Below are positions 21,880-33,234 of a stretch of 64,000 bases of DNA, piece by piece. Position 1 is the stretch's first letter. Each line of letters starts with the position of its first letter. Made by a program: the position numbers and the translations under genes. Source of the stretch: Chloranthus sessilifolius (lineage: Eukaryota > Streptophyta > Magnoliopsida > Chloranthales > Chloranthaceae); the NCBI GenBank assembly GCA_021018995.1, contig CM037588.1, forward strand, positions 150,183,725-150,247,724, in the 5' to 3' direction. The notes beneath the pieces are model-generated. The model was not told the origin of the DNA, did no database searches, and saw only the letters and a list, made by a program, of their open reading frames with translations.

Positions 21880-22840
21880 ATTTTTGAAAAGTCAACAAAT
21901 ATTATTAAGTTGATTTTCTACTGACCATCGTTCTTGATATTTATCGGATGGTCAAAATAAAATCCGGAAGATCAGTTTTGGCTACCAGGACAGATTTGAC
22001 TGATTTTCGGCCATTTTACCGAGCTCAAAACGGCCTTAAAAGTATTTTCTAAAAATTAACAAAAATTATGGAGTTGATTTTCCTCGATCTCAATATAGAT
22101 CGTGTGGTCAAAATAAAATTCGGAAGATTTGTTTTGGCTACCCGGACAGATCTGATTGATTTTCGGGCCGTTTACAGAGATTAAAACGGTCTTAAAAAAT
22201 ATTTTCTAAAAATCAACAAAAATTATTGAATCGATTTTCTATTGATCATCGATCTCAATATCGATCTGGTTGTAAAAATTAAATCCTAAAGATCTACTTT
22301 GGCTACCTTGATAGATCTGATTGATTTTTGGGCCATTTACAGAGATCAAAACGGTCTTAAAAATATTTTCTAAAAAACAGCAAAAATCATGGAGTTAATT
22401 TTCTATCGACCATCCGATCTATATCGAGATCGATATAGATCGGGTAGTCAAAACAAAATCCGGAAGATCTGTTTTGGCTACCCGGACAGATCTAACTGAT
22501 TTTCCGGCTGTTTACAGAGATCAAAATGACCTTAAAAATATTTTCTAAAAATCAACAAAAATTATGGAGTTGATTTTCTATTGACCATCGATCTCGATAT
22601 AGATTGGTTGGTCAAAATAAAATCCGGAAGATCTGTTTTGGCTACCCGGACAGATCTGACTGATCTTCGGGCTGTTTACAGAGATCAAAACGACACTAAA
22701 GATATTTTCTAAAACTCAACAAAAATTATTAAGTTGATTTTCTATTGACCATCGTTCTCGATATAGATCGGGTGGTCAAAATAAAATCCAGAAGTTCTGT
22801 TTTGGCTACCCGTACAAATCTAACTGATTTTCGGGTGGTT
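21880..22840 (-). repeat. Tandem array, about 165-bp unit, element A
   Basis: Six units start with TTTTCTAAAAATCAACAAAA near 21885, 22044, 22200, 22364, 22537 and 22704. Each holds GGAAGATCTGTTTTGGCTAC and CCGGACAGATCTGACTGATT. Confidence 0.9.
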
Positions 22841-22849
22841 AAATTTACA

Positions 22850-23170
22850 TGGGATCTGATCGGCTATCCGAATCAAGATCTGATACGGTAACCGATCATA
22901 AAATTGACCAGAGGACCAAATTAATATTTTAGAAATTCAGCTAAAATATTTAGGTTGAATTTCAATTGGGCTTCGAGTTTAAAACTAATCGATTGACCCA
23001 ATTAATTTTACATGAGATCTGACCGGCTATCCGAATAAAGATCTGAGACGGTCACCAATCATAAAATTGACCAGAAGACCAAATTAATATTTTAGAATTT
23101 CAACTAAAATATGTAGGTTGGATTTCAATTGGGCTTTGAGTTTAAAACTCATCTGATGGCCCGATTATTT
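22850..23170 (-). repeat. Tandem pair, about 157-bp unit, element A
   Basis: Two units share GATCTGA(T/C)CGGCTATCCGAA, AAATTGACCAGA and AATATTTTAGAA. More diverged relatives continue to about 23500. The element B array 47490-49180 uses the same phrase family. Confidence 0.8.
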
Positions 23171-23589
23171 TTTCAAAATTCGATCAGGGTATCTAATATA
23201 GAATTTTAACAAGTATCAAGTACGAAACTTATCGGAAGACCTGAATATTTTTCCGCAAAATTTGACTAAAATATTTTAGTCGAAATTTGATTAGCTCTTT
23301 AATTTTAGCAAAATTTCATAAGAATATCTGGCTCAGAATTTTGACGGACTCTGTGTCATGTAGCCTGATTTATTTTAACAAAATCTAATTCGAGTATCTG
23401 ACTCAGATTTTGGTGGCCTTTGGACCAGGTAGCCCGATTTATTTTATCAAAATCAGGATTGTCCAAAAGACTGACCAGATGCAGATTTTTATTGAATCAC
23501 ACGATTTATCGAACACAAAATTTGTTCGAAATAAATGATTCAAGATTTTAGTAGATATCAAGTTACCCAGTTTATTTCATATGTTGTAA

Positions 23590-24055
23590 TCATAGTCTCA
23601 GACTATATTCTCATGTGAATAACCGGGATTACATATGACACACTTACGCAACTTATTCTTATGTGCGTAGATGAATACATACAACATAGCTACATACATA
23701 TCTTACGCAGTTTAACCTTGTGCGAGTAGAAGATTACATATAATAGAATGTACCTATGTACATTATCTTCCTCATTTTATCCTCGTGAGAGTAGGAGGTT
23801 AAATATAATAGAATGTACCAATGTACATTATCTTACACAATTTATCCTCGTGTGAGTGCGAGGTTAAATGATGATAATGTAGCTATGCGCGTCACTTACG
23901 CAGTTTAGACTCGTGCGAGTAGGAGATTACATGATGATGATGATGTACCTATGTACATATCTTATGCAGTTTAGCCTCATGCGAGTTGGAGGTGAGATAT
24001 GACATAACTACATATGTTCTCACGTAGTTTATTCTCATACGAGGGGGAGAGTATA
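23590..24055 (-). repeat. Tandem array, about 60-65-bp unit, element A
   Basis: Around seven units contain TTACGCAGTTTA, CTCGTGCGAGTAGGAG, TTACAT and TGTACCTATGTACATTATC. The same unit recurs in element B at 49600-49960. Confidence 0.88.
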
Positions 24056-24660
24056 TATATTTCATGAATGAAGCAACCATCAATAAGTGGTAACTCATTT
24101 CCTTCGGTAGATGTGAACCATTTGAGTGGATCGAACATATGGTCTTTTCCACTCGGGTTTGAACTCCTAGAAGTTTTCAAGTGATGATCATAGGGTGTTA
24201 AATGACGAAGGCAGGATCTTTCTTGAATGATCTGTGTTTTAACTTTCTTTTCGAAGGCATACAATATCCGAATCTGATATGCTTGTAGACTTTATTGTAT
24301 TTTGACCCTACGATCAATAAGTGCTTTAGAGGATTGAAGTGTCGTATTCTCCTTCTGAGTGAAGTCTTTCATCCTGCCCCGTCGGAAACTTTAGCTGATG
24401 ACTTGAGCCTCTTTTTTTTTCTTTATATTTTCTTTTAGTATAGATAATATATATTTATTTACTATTTTGAATCATTAGGCAAGAAACTTTTCAATATTCG
24501 TAGCTCGTGAAGATAATTGTCCAAGTGTTTTCGGAGCCTTTCCATGAAGGGGTATACTTATATCCTTCTTCAAACCACTGAGGCACATTTGAACAGTCTC
24601 TGGTACTGGCATCTATCCATCTCGTGCTATAATCGGCAACCCTTTCATGCTCCATTTGTG
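24056..24660 (-). other. Conserved non-coding spacer between array and gag of element A
   Basis: No clear frame. It aligns with 49975-50440 of element B (TGGTAACTCATTTC, GTGTTAAATGACGAAG, ATTCTCCTT blocks), so it is part of the shared backbone rather than a random insertion. Confidence 0.6.
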
Positions 24661-24664
24661 ATAA

Positions 24665-25573
24665 CTATGCAATCCCTATAGATCTTTGAATATTGAAAAA
24701 TCTCTTTAGGAACTGTTTCTGCATTTGATTCCAACTCGTTATTGAATTGGGTAATAACTTCGTATACCAGGTAAAAGCTGGTCCTTCCAAGGTTTGTACG
24801 AATTGCCTTAGGAACAACGCACTATTCTTAGCGGTGCCTCCGCATGTTGCGACGAAATGTGTCAAATGCTCTTGAGCGGAATCACTTCCATTGAAACAAG
24901 TGAATTTTGCTTGTTGATAATCGACCGAAAATGGAACATCGTCGATTTCTTGCAGGTAAGGCTTTTTGTAAGACTTAGAAGTCTTTTGAAAGCCTTTAAG
25001 ATTTTCGGTTATCATATGTTGAACTTAATCCATTGATAAAATGTCATTCATTTCTTTCCTTTGCTTTTCTCTCTCGAGCAATTTAGCTATTTTAGTGTCC
25101 CGAATACTGATAGCACAATGTAGCTCTTGAATTTGCTCTAAAAGAGATACATTCTGTTCACTAGACGCCACCATGATTGACATGACAGTAGTAGGCGCTT
25201 CTGCTGAGATGTAACGGGTATTGTGGTGAAGGGAGTACGAAGAGCGAGCTTCGTTTGAAGAAGACTTGTCATCAGGTTTAACAGATGAAATGACCATGTT
25301 GTTTGCCTCTAGACTGGGTGAGTTGAATGGCGATGAGCCATTAATTGCCTCTGAATGAGGCGAAGTTTCATTATTAGATGAAATGATCATCTTGTTTGCC
25401 TTCAGATAAGGTGAGTTGAATGACGATGAGTCATTGATTGCCTCCGGATGAGGCGAAGTTTCATTATCAGATGAAATGATCATGATGCTTGCCTTCAGAC
25501 GAGGTGAGTTGAATGACGATGAATCATTAATTGCCTCTAGATGAGGCGAAGTCTCATTTGATAAGAATTCCAT
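24665..25573 (-). pseudogene. gag of element A
   Basis: On the minus strand the N-terminal part (25573-25025) has three copies of a 28-residue unit (NETSPHLEAINDSSSFNSP...), then EQNVSLLEQIQELHCAISI, a likely coiled coil, and ends MNDILSMD. The capsid part (25015-24665) reads FTCFNGSDSAQEHLTHFVAT, then GPAFTWYTKLLPNSITSWNQ and KQFLKRFFNIQRSIGIA, a typical Retrotrans_gag domain. A stop and frame change at about 25020 separate the halves, and the C-terminal half of the capsid is broken. Two more 28-residue units lie beyond the TRIM at 25898-26065. Element B keeps an open homologue (50440-51165). Confidence 0.85.
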
Positions 25574-25892
25574 GGGTCTAACTCAACCTCACAAAATCGG
25601 CTTGTAAGGTGAGGAGTGCCCAGATTATATACAGCCCAAGACCTCCAAGCCCACAGGCAATGTGGGACTATTCTAATACGCCCCCACACGTGTTGGCGGG
25701 ATTGAGCCAAGCCAAATCACTTGGACAATTGAATTGGGTGACGTGGAGTGGAGAAATACCTGCTTTGATACCATGATAAGAATTCTATGGGCCTAACTCA
25801 ACCTCACAAATCGACTTGTAAGGTGAGGAGTGCCTAGATTATATATAGTCCAAGACCTTCAAGCCCACATGCAATGTGGGACTATTCTAACA
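25559..25892 (-). mobile_element. TRIM element, 334 bp, inserted in gag of element A
   Basis: Terminal direct repeats of about 120 bp lie at 25559-25678 and 25774-25892. On the minus strand they start TGTTAGAATAGTCCCACATT and end TTCTTATCA. The primer binding site TGGTATCAAAGCAGG (25773-25759 read on minus) follows the 5' repeat. A G-rich tract (GTGTGGGGGCG) precedes the 3' repeat. Exact 5-bp duplications TCATT flank it (25554-25558, 25893-25897). It has no coding capacity. Confidence 0.93.
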
Positions 25893-26433
25893 TCATTATC
25901 AGATGAAACGATCATCTTGTTTGCCTCCAGATGAGGTGAGTTGAATGATGATGAGTCATTGATTGCCTTCAGATGAGGCGAAGTTTCATTATTAGATGAA
26001 ATGATCATCTTGGTTGCCTATAGATGAGGTGAGTTGAATGATGATGAGTCATTGATTGCCTTCTGATGAGAAGCATGTGTACTAACAATTCTCAGTATTC
26101 TTGTAGGGCTCACCGAGTTTGATCGGATGATTTTACTGATGGAGTTTTAGGAGCGTTCTTCTAATGTGGAATTCGCCATGAGGCAGGTCGAGTATTGGAG
26201 TGCTGCCTCCTCAGTTTGAGGGTATGCCCTCTCCACATGTTGATTGTTAACGGAAGAGGAAGCAATTCTCTTTCAATAAGCCATTGAGTTGATTGGTAAA
26301 ATCTACTGTATGGAATAACCAACAATTAAATGAATGTATGCATGGAATAATCAATGATTAATCATTCATCACATTCAACTCATTTTCAGAGAATTAGTTT
26401 CATTTTGTAGCTTAAAGATGAGACGAGAATTGT

Positions 26434-26453
26434 GTCCCATCGGGCATGCCAGA
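26434..26453 (-). promoter_or_regulatory. Primer binding site of element A
   Basis: On the minus strand TCTGGCATGCCCGATGGGAC lies five bases after the LTR end. Element B has TCTGGCACATCCGGTGGGAC at the same place (51724-51743). The sequence is not the Met-initiator type; I do not assign the tRNA. Confidence 0.75.
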
Positions 26454-26708
26454 AATTTGTAAACAATAAATTTGCGTAGAATATAAATTCAACATAAATC
26501 AATTATAGCAAATTTTCCCCTCGCTAGGAGAGAGTTTTATTGAAAATGGTGGACTTTTACACTTTCGGGTATCGCAATTGATTCCCCGTTAATTACATCA
26601 AAATTAAATACCTCTGTTTAAAAAAACTACTAAAGAAAAGTAAAGTAATTGCATTTCTTAAATAACAAAATAAATTATTAGTCTAAGTCTTCATTAATAT
26701 CTTCGTCT

Positions 26709-26954
26709 TCACGTTACAAAATGGACACGCGATACGCTTTCTTCGTCATAGACTCGGGTAATGTGAAATAAAGGACGTTGGAGACGAGAACCCCTTCTCC
26801 GGATGTTAGACCCATCCGATTGATAGACATGGTCAAATATGGGCATGAGGAGTTCTTGGATGAGTCTCATAATGAATTCATGCTCACTTGTCTGAAAGCT
26901 GAACTCAAACACCAGATCCATATTTTGATGTCTGGTCATCCAAAGAATTAGCAC
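26709..26954 (-). CDS. LTR-encoded small protein, right copy of element A
   Basis: An 81-codon frame reads FEFSFQTSEHEFIMRLIQEL, then LMPIFDHVYQSDGSNIRRRG and RPLFHITRVYDEES. It is the counterpart of 18877-19107. Most differences between the two copies are single substitutions and the frame is kept. Function unknown. Confidence 0.5.
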   Translation of the reverse strand: MLILWMTRHQNMDLVFEFSFQTSEHEFIMRLIQELLMPIFDHVYQSDGSNIRRRGSRLQRPLFHITRVYDEESVSRVHFVT

Positions 26955-27004
26955 TTTTGGTTATGAGCATCTAATCACGGATTAGATGTAATCAAACTCC
27001 TTAG

Positions 27005-27930
27005 GATTTGATCATAGGTTATTTTGTGATGATTTCACCATTAGATCACATAATGATCTTACAATACAATCATTTTAACGTAAAGTTAATGATATCACTG
27101 TTGGATTTAACCAAATCAATGAAATTTGATCAATACATGATAAATCCACTGTTGGATTTTATTACGGTCGTGCATTAGGACCGTTTGACTAAAAGTCAAT
27201 GAGTCTATCATTGGATTTGACCAAAATCAAAAGATCTAGTCAATATGCAATAAATCAATCGTTAGATCTTATTATGGACTCGTATTATGACTATTTGACT
27301 AAAAGTCAATGAGTTCACCATTGAATTTGACCAAAATCCCAAGATCTTATCAACATGCAATAAATCCACTGTTGGTTTCGTCATGATCTCTTGTTATGAT
27401 TGTTTGACCAAAAGTCAGCGAATCCACTGTTGGATTTGTCCAAAATCACAAGATCTAGTCAACATACAATAAATCCACCGTTGGATCTCGTTACGATCTT
27501 ATATTATGATCGTTTGACTAAAAGTCAACGAGTCCACTATTGTATTTGACCAAAATCACAAAATCTAATCAACATGCAATAAATCCACCATTGAATTTGA
27601 CCAAAATCATAAGATCTGGTCAACATGCAATAAATCTACCGTTGGATCTTGTCACGATCTCGTATTATGACCGTTTGTCTAAAAGTCAACATGTCCACTG
27701 TTGGATTTTCCCAAAATTACAAGATCTAGTCAACATGCATTAAATCCATCGTTGGATCTCGTTACGATCTTGTATTATGATCGTTTGACCAAAAGTTAAC
27801 GAGCCCACCGTTGGATTTGACTAAAATCATAATATCTAGTCAACATGCAATAAATCCACTGTTGGATCTTGTCACGATCTCGTAATAAGATCGTTTGACT
27901 AAAAGTCAGCGGATCTATCATTAAAATATT
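27005..27930 (-). repeat. Tandem array of the roughly 105-bp LTR unit, right copy
   Basis: About 8-9 units of the 19195-19905 family. The array is roughly 200 bp longer than in the left LTR, so the unit number has changed since insertion. Confidence 0.88.
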
Positions 27931-28844
27931 TAATCCACACGAGGGCTGCACAAGTGATGTCCAGGGCAGGTATGGCCTACGCAAGTACGACCTACTCAGG
28001 TATGGCCTACGCAAGTACGACCTACGCAGGTACGTGGTTGAGATCCAAACCCTACATTTGAGGGAGTGATGACCCGAACCTTGAGGGAAACTTTAATTTC
28101 GGGACGTGGTTTAGATCTGGTTAATTTGATGGTTGAGTCATTGTAGATGAATATTTTGGGTGTTGGAGTTCGAAATCATTCTTTGGGTTCGTGATTGCAA
28201 CCCGTATGACTATCAAATTTGTGGTTGCAATCCGAGCGTATTAAGAGTTATGCCTGGGGTTGTACCCACGTAGCTTAACTATCCACTAAGGACACAAGAA
28301 ATTGGGTACGTGATGTAATGCGTAATCCCAAATTGCAACCCTAAATCATACTTAGGTAAGAGTTGTATACACTTGTATCTGAAACAGTCCAAATTCAATC
28401 TGGACTTATTCCACTCGTAAACTCTAAATAAAAAAAAGGGAACGGAAAGAATCTTCAAGAATCCTTAAGGTCTCTTGCAAGGGAATCAAGGTCGGAGAAG
28501 TTTTTTGGCATAGCTCTCGCGTAAGAATTTTTGGATCCCTAATAATTAAAACGAATCTGTTATTTATAGATTTATGGTAGCGGTTACAGAAAGTTATAAT
28601 CATACGGTTTCCACAAAAGTTTCACAAAAATCAATGGTTGTGAGGACTGCGTGGGTCTTAGCCTTCACGCAGATTGAGAAAAGATTTCTTCTCCAGATAT
28701 CTAGCCTACGCAAGTGATTATTTGCTTAAGCGGAGAAAATGGAGGACCCATGTTCGAAGAAGATGACCCACGCAGGTGGCTGCGTGGGCCATTTTGAAAG
28801 AGAATAAGATATTGAGAGAGAAATGATGAGAGAAAAGAGATGGC

Positions 28845-28945
28845 CTATGCAAGTACGACCGACCTACGCATGTATGACCTATGCAGGTACGACCTACGCT
28901 GGTACGGTCGACCTACGCAGGTACGTCCTACGCTGGTATGGCCTG
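28845..28945. repeat. Cluster of CCTACGCAGGTA motifs, right LTR of A
   Basis: Six variants (CGACCTACGCATGTATG, CCTATGCAGGTACGACC, CCTACGCTGGTACGG and others). The second cluster, at 27960-28040, matches 19935-20030. Confidence 0.85.
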
Positions 28946-29792
28946 CGTGGGCCATGTTTTAGAGAGAAAAAAGAGAAAAAGAGAGAAATAAGATGGCCTG
29001 CATGGGCCATCAACGAGCGAGAAAGAGGACGGCCGATGCAAGGTTGGGATTAACCTCAGATTTAATTGCGTAATGGAAATAATTGAAATCGCCCAAACAC
29101 AAAATAAATTTAATGAATTCAATAAAGCAACTAGGTTAATTCAATTTTAGCGCTCATATGTATCAATATTCCCGATCTAGAAAAACGGATCCGCTGAAGG
29201 ATTTGAATTTCAATCTAGTTTAGGGCATCAAGCGACAATGAATGTCTAGTCTCTGGACTTTTCTAGGGTGAAAATAAAGGCCCAAAGGATTAAATTAACA
29301 AAAGGGGTAGATCAAAGATGTAAATTTTTAGATTTGGGTTTAAGAATTTATCAAAGCAAGAGAAGATATTACTGGATGAATATAGAGAAAAGGATAGAAG
29401 AGGAAGATAGAGGTCCAAGGCTTCACACCAAGGATTCCAAGGCTTCTCACCAAGGTTGTACTTCGGCTTCGCACCAAGTCGCATAAGAAATGATTGCTCA
29501 CTCCTCTGGTTTCGAAAGATTCGCTCATTCGATCGAAAACTCATCACAAGTCTTCTAGGGTTTGCACAAAAGCAAGCTCTCAAATTTTCATTCAATAATC
29601 AACTCCCTATCACAAAGTTATAACTACAAAAAAAAAACCCCTAAAACAAATAAATACTAAACGATAAGTTTACCCTGAAAAACTTAATCCCATATTTTTA
29701 TTTCGCTCAATCGATGTCCGATTAACGTGAAATTGATCTTATTTGAAAGCTTATCGAAGTAACTAAATCCCATCTTTTTATTTCGCTCAACC

Positions 29793-29993
29793 TTAGGCGT
29801 GCCTTTCCACTTGATAAGGTATTGTTGACACTTTTTGGTATGCATACTTATTATTCATGTAGCTTTAGTATTCGGCTTACCCTTCCACTGGATGAGGTAT
29901 ACTTGATGTTTCTGAGAATGCGCTCTCCTTGCAGTTAAAGTGTTGTAAATTTTCGGTTTACCTTTCCACCTAAGAAGATACTCTCGATATGCT
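29793..29993 (-). repeat. Three tandem chromodomain cores in element C
   Basis: On the minus strand, from high to low coordinates, the translations are EYLLRWKGKPKIYNT (about 29990-29946), VYLIQWKGKPNTKAT (about 29912-29868) and QYLIKWKGTPKVE (about 29830-29793). YLxxWKG is the heart of the chromodomain. The units are about 75-80 bp apart and in different frames. Confidence 0.72.
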
Positions 29994-30390
29994 TAGCGTG
30001 TACCTTGGTAACAAAGCATGGATCTCCCAAACCTTTTCCATCTAACTTCATCACATATTGTTCAAGCAGGTATTTGGAAATCAATGGGTAGATAAGATTG
30101 AGCTCAAGTGGATGGGCGTCAAGGAATGGGTTTGAAAGTTTTGTTGTTGGACCTAAAAATGGTATAAGATCGTCCAACGTAATCATTACATTCGTACCCA
30201 TGTCTAGAAGAAAATCTAGTCTATCATAATGATCCATTTTAAAGATCAAAATATTTCCAATATAGCATCTGAACAAACCCTCTACAATTTCTTGTGAGAT
30301 TTGTTCGGGTCTAAATTGTACCAAAACAAAATCACCATATTTAAATTCCTTAAACAAATTTTGAGTTAGAAAAGTTTTCGATACTTCCAT
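29935..30390 (-). pseudogene. Integrase C-terminal domain of element C
   Basis: A 151-codon open frame reads FKEFKYGDFVLVQFRPEQIS, then GLFRCYIGNILIFKMDHYDR and LDDLIPFLGPTT. It lines up with the integrase tail at 9915-10165 (FQEGDFAMAPIRLERF ... LEDLVPFLSPK). The C-terminal part, LGDPCFVTKVHAKHIES, leads into the chromodomain cores. No catalytic core precedes it. Confidence 0.72.
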
Positions 30391-30805
30391 TGCTTAATAC
30401 AATCTTATTAATTTCATGCAACTCAGAATGAAAATCAGACGATAACTCACAATGTAATGCAGAATGTGACTCAAGATTTGGTTCACAACATGACTCCGAA
30501 CATGAATCAGTATGCAACTCATGAGATGATTCAAAATGCAACTCGAGAATATGAGGTGTACGTGCATCTACGGACTCTATATGCCCATGTGCAGGTGACA
30601 CTACTGACACTAACGACTCATGTGTAATCGACTCAACTGATACTAATGACTCATGTGTGAGTGACTCATATGGGACTAACACAGAACTATCATTCATAAA
30701 GGAAATAAAGGTTTCTTCAACACAAATTAGGTTGAGGGTCATACACTCTTCTATCTCCTCACTCATCACGGTATTAGGGTCATACACTTCCTCTTCTATT
30801 TTCAA
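30350..30805 (-). CDS. Low-complexity acidic frame of element C
   Basis: A 151-codon frame on the minus strand. It starts with KIEEEVYDPNTVMSEEIEEC, comparable to the acidic stretch after the zinc knuckle in the 7104-12984 element. It then becomes repetitive: SLTHESLVSVESITHESLVS, followed by Glu/Ser/His-rich sequence. No domain is recognised; protease would be expected here and is absent. Confidence 0.45.
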   Translation of the reverse strand: MKIEEEVYDPNTVMSEEIEECMTLNLICVEETFISFMNDSSVLVPYESLTHESLVSVESITHESLVSVVSPAHGHIESVDARTPHILELHFESSHELHTDSCSESCCEPNLESHSALHCELSSDFHSELHEINKIVLSNGSIENFSNSKFV

Positions 30806-30811
30806 TTTTTC

Positions 30812-31306
30812 CTACTCCTTATTTTCTTCAGCTTTAATGAATAAACTTTGAAAGGAAAATTTTGTGTGACATTGATAGGCAAAATGTCCGAACCCTTGAC
30901 ACTTAGAGCAATTAGGACACGTATCCGTTTTGATTTTCAAACTCCGTAGAAGGTGATGGTGTGTTAAAGGAATATACTTTTTAATAAGTCTTACCTTCAT
31001 TTCTTCCCATGTGGAGATGGGTTTACTCCGAAGAAATTCAATATGACATTCTATACGGGACAAAAAGTTTTTGGCGTTGCCCTCCAGCTTTGTTTTAACT
31101 AACCTAATTTTATACTCATTCGGTATACCATACCAATCAAAATACCCCTCTACACTAGACAACCACTCCACAAAGGTTTTAGGGTTCATCCATCCCTCAA
31201 AATTTGGAACCTCATCCCGAATAAATTTTAGAAACTTTTCGGCAGGGTCGTACTCAGGTTCACAATAATGAGGGTATCCCCTAACTCTATTTGACATAAC
31301 ATGCAA
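30812..31306 (-). pseudogene. gag of element C, shortened
   Basis: A 164-codon frame. Residues 36-115 are Retrotrans_gag (FEGWMNPKTFVEWLSSVEGY, FDWYGIPNEYKIRLVKTKLE, STWEEMKVRLIKKYIPL). It then jumps straight to a CCHC knuckle CSKCQGFGHFAYQC (ligands C133, C136, H141, C146). The second half of the capsid domain, normally about 60-100 residues, is missing although the frame stays open. Confidence 0.8.
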
Positions 31307-31988
31307 ACAAAATAAAATTCTTAAAACAAATATCCTAAGCTAGAACTGTGCTCTGATACCAATTTGATGCAGGAAAAAACGCTAAAACCTTGGTTATGCA
31401 ATTTTGAAATCAATTTGAGATTTAATTGAGCAGCAAAGATATCGAAATTATTCCCAAAACACAAAATATTTAATAACTTTATTAGGGCAATTTAATTGAT
31501 TCGATTTAGCATCCATTAGCATATGAATTTCAAGATCTAGAAAATAGGTCTAAAGATAGACTCTAGTTTCGATTTAGTTTAGGGTACCAAGCAACAATCT
31601 CGTTGTCTCTTGACTCCTTGCTAGGATTTGAATAATTTAAGGCCTGACGGGTTTAAATCATTCAAAGGGAATCAACAAATAAGGGTTAGGAATTTAGGAA
31701 CAAAATCTTAGCAACAATATAACAAGGAAAATATATTTTGAATTTATGGGTTTTCAATAGAAGAAACAAACTAGATAAATTACCTGACAATAATTAAAAG
31801 ATAAAATAGAAAGGGGATAGATGATCTAAGGAATCGCTCCAAGGAAGATAGTTGGTGTCACACCAAACTGCACGCGGGAGAAGAATCACTATTCTAACGA
31901 AAACTCATTTCAAATTCTCTAGGATTTGCACAAAGCAAAACTCATAAAATTTTATTAATCATCCATTCAGTCTCGCGGGGTAAAATCT

Positions 31989-32204
31989 ATGCCTGTTGCA
32001 GCTCCCGTAACAACTTACAGCCCAAAGCCCGTTCAAGAAACCAAGCTTGTAACCGTAGTTAGCCTAGCCGACCTCATCCCACCCAAAATTGTTATTGATC
32101 ATCTAACCGAATTCGTAATAGCACTAAAATCGGTCGAAAATTCCATACTGGTTGATGAAAACCCTCTTTCGGTCAATATCTGTACTAATCCCAACACCGT
32201 CTAA
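31989..32204 (+). CDS. Unassigned 71-codon frame between two inverted LTRs
   Basis: It starts MPVAAPVTTYSPKPVQETKL and contains SLADLIPPKIVIDHLTEF. No family is recognised. Its Pro/Val-rich start and position near LTRs suggest a fragment of an element's gag-region frame. Confidence 0.25.
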   Translation: MPVAAPVTTYSPKPVQETKLVTVVSLADLIPPKIVIDHLTEFVIALKSVENSILVDENPLSVNICTNPNTV

Positions 32205-33234
32205 GTGCATGCACATCTACTGTTGAAGACACACAAATATGCCCTAACCTAGACAGTTCTGACCCTAAACTAAAATTGATGATGCATACAAAAATTATGT
32301 GTTATGCGTTGTGCGAATTCTAGAGAATTTGAGATGAGTTTTCGTTAGAAGAGTGATTCTTTTCCCGCGTGCGGTTTGGTATGAGGCCAACTTATCTTCC
32401 TTAGGGCGATTCCTTGGATCTTTTTCTACCCTTATTTTCCTTTTTATTTTTGTTTTAATTGAAGAGCAAGAACCCTAAACCTTATTGTGCGGGATTTACA
32501 CTATTTTAGGGTTAGTGTGCGATTTTTCAGCATCAAATTGATATCAAAACTCAGTTTTAGTTTAGGGTTGTCGATGTTATAGGTTTTAGCTTCATTTTTT
32601 AATTTTTTTTTACATCATATTGTTTTGTGTTGCATAGTCATGGATCTCGATAGGATAGAAGCCCTTCTTAATGATTTGGTGGCCAAGTTTACCGCAACTG
32701 AAGCCGCCTTTCAAGCCCAACTGCAAACTTAGCAGGAGGATTTAAAAATCCGTCCTACTCAAAACCATAGTCGGACTTCCCAATTTGAGTCAAGGAGCAC
32801 CTACGCAGCTACACTAAAGGGCTGCTCTAATTTCTGAGTTCCACCATCGAAACCCGTATTGACTCGAGTTACCGGTTTTGGGGCTTTCAAGCATTGGACT
32901 CTTACCCTTATTGACTCGAGTTACCGGTGTAGTAACGGGGTTGGGCCTTGCAGACGGGGCACTAATGTTGAGCTTTGACTAAGGTGCATTGGACCAATAG
33001 CTAGACTTATAACTAGATGGAGTACTAGTTTTGAAGTATCGCTTTAGCTCTTCGACTCTAGAGAAACATTCGTCTAGATTATCAACAAGGTGCGGAATAA
33101 GTTCCCTTTGCAGTCCTGGGCAAAGGCTCGTGCATTCAAAATCGGGATAGGGTAACCTTTTCCGGTTCAGTCAGATCGGCCTGGGTCTTTAGTTCTTCGA
33201 ATTTATCGATGTATTCAGTGATCGGTGAATTTCC

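Larger units (their letters stand above)
26459..29033 (-). repeat. 5' LTR of element A, main part
   Basis: It is homologous to 18634-21439, starting TGTAAACAATAAATTTGCG. It is cut at 29033 by the nested C/D block and resumes at 34735-34985 (matching 21185-21415, including AGTCCTCGTTAGA and AACCTATAAATAGAGC). Confidence 0.88.
29034..31990 (-). mobile_element. Element C: non-autonomous gypsy with gag and integrase tail
   Basis: Left LTR about 29034-29680, right LTR about 31365-31990. Both start GATGCA on the plus strand and share TTTGCACAAAGCAA and the CACACCAAG-type block. On the minus strand a primer binding site follows the right LTR (31361-31350). Then come Gag with knuckle, a low-complexity acidic region, an integrase C-terminal domain and a repeated chromodomain core. 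RT, RNase H, integrase core and protease are absent. It lies inside the right LTR of element A. Confidence 0.78.
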
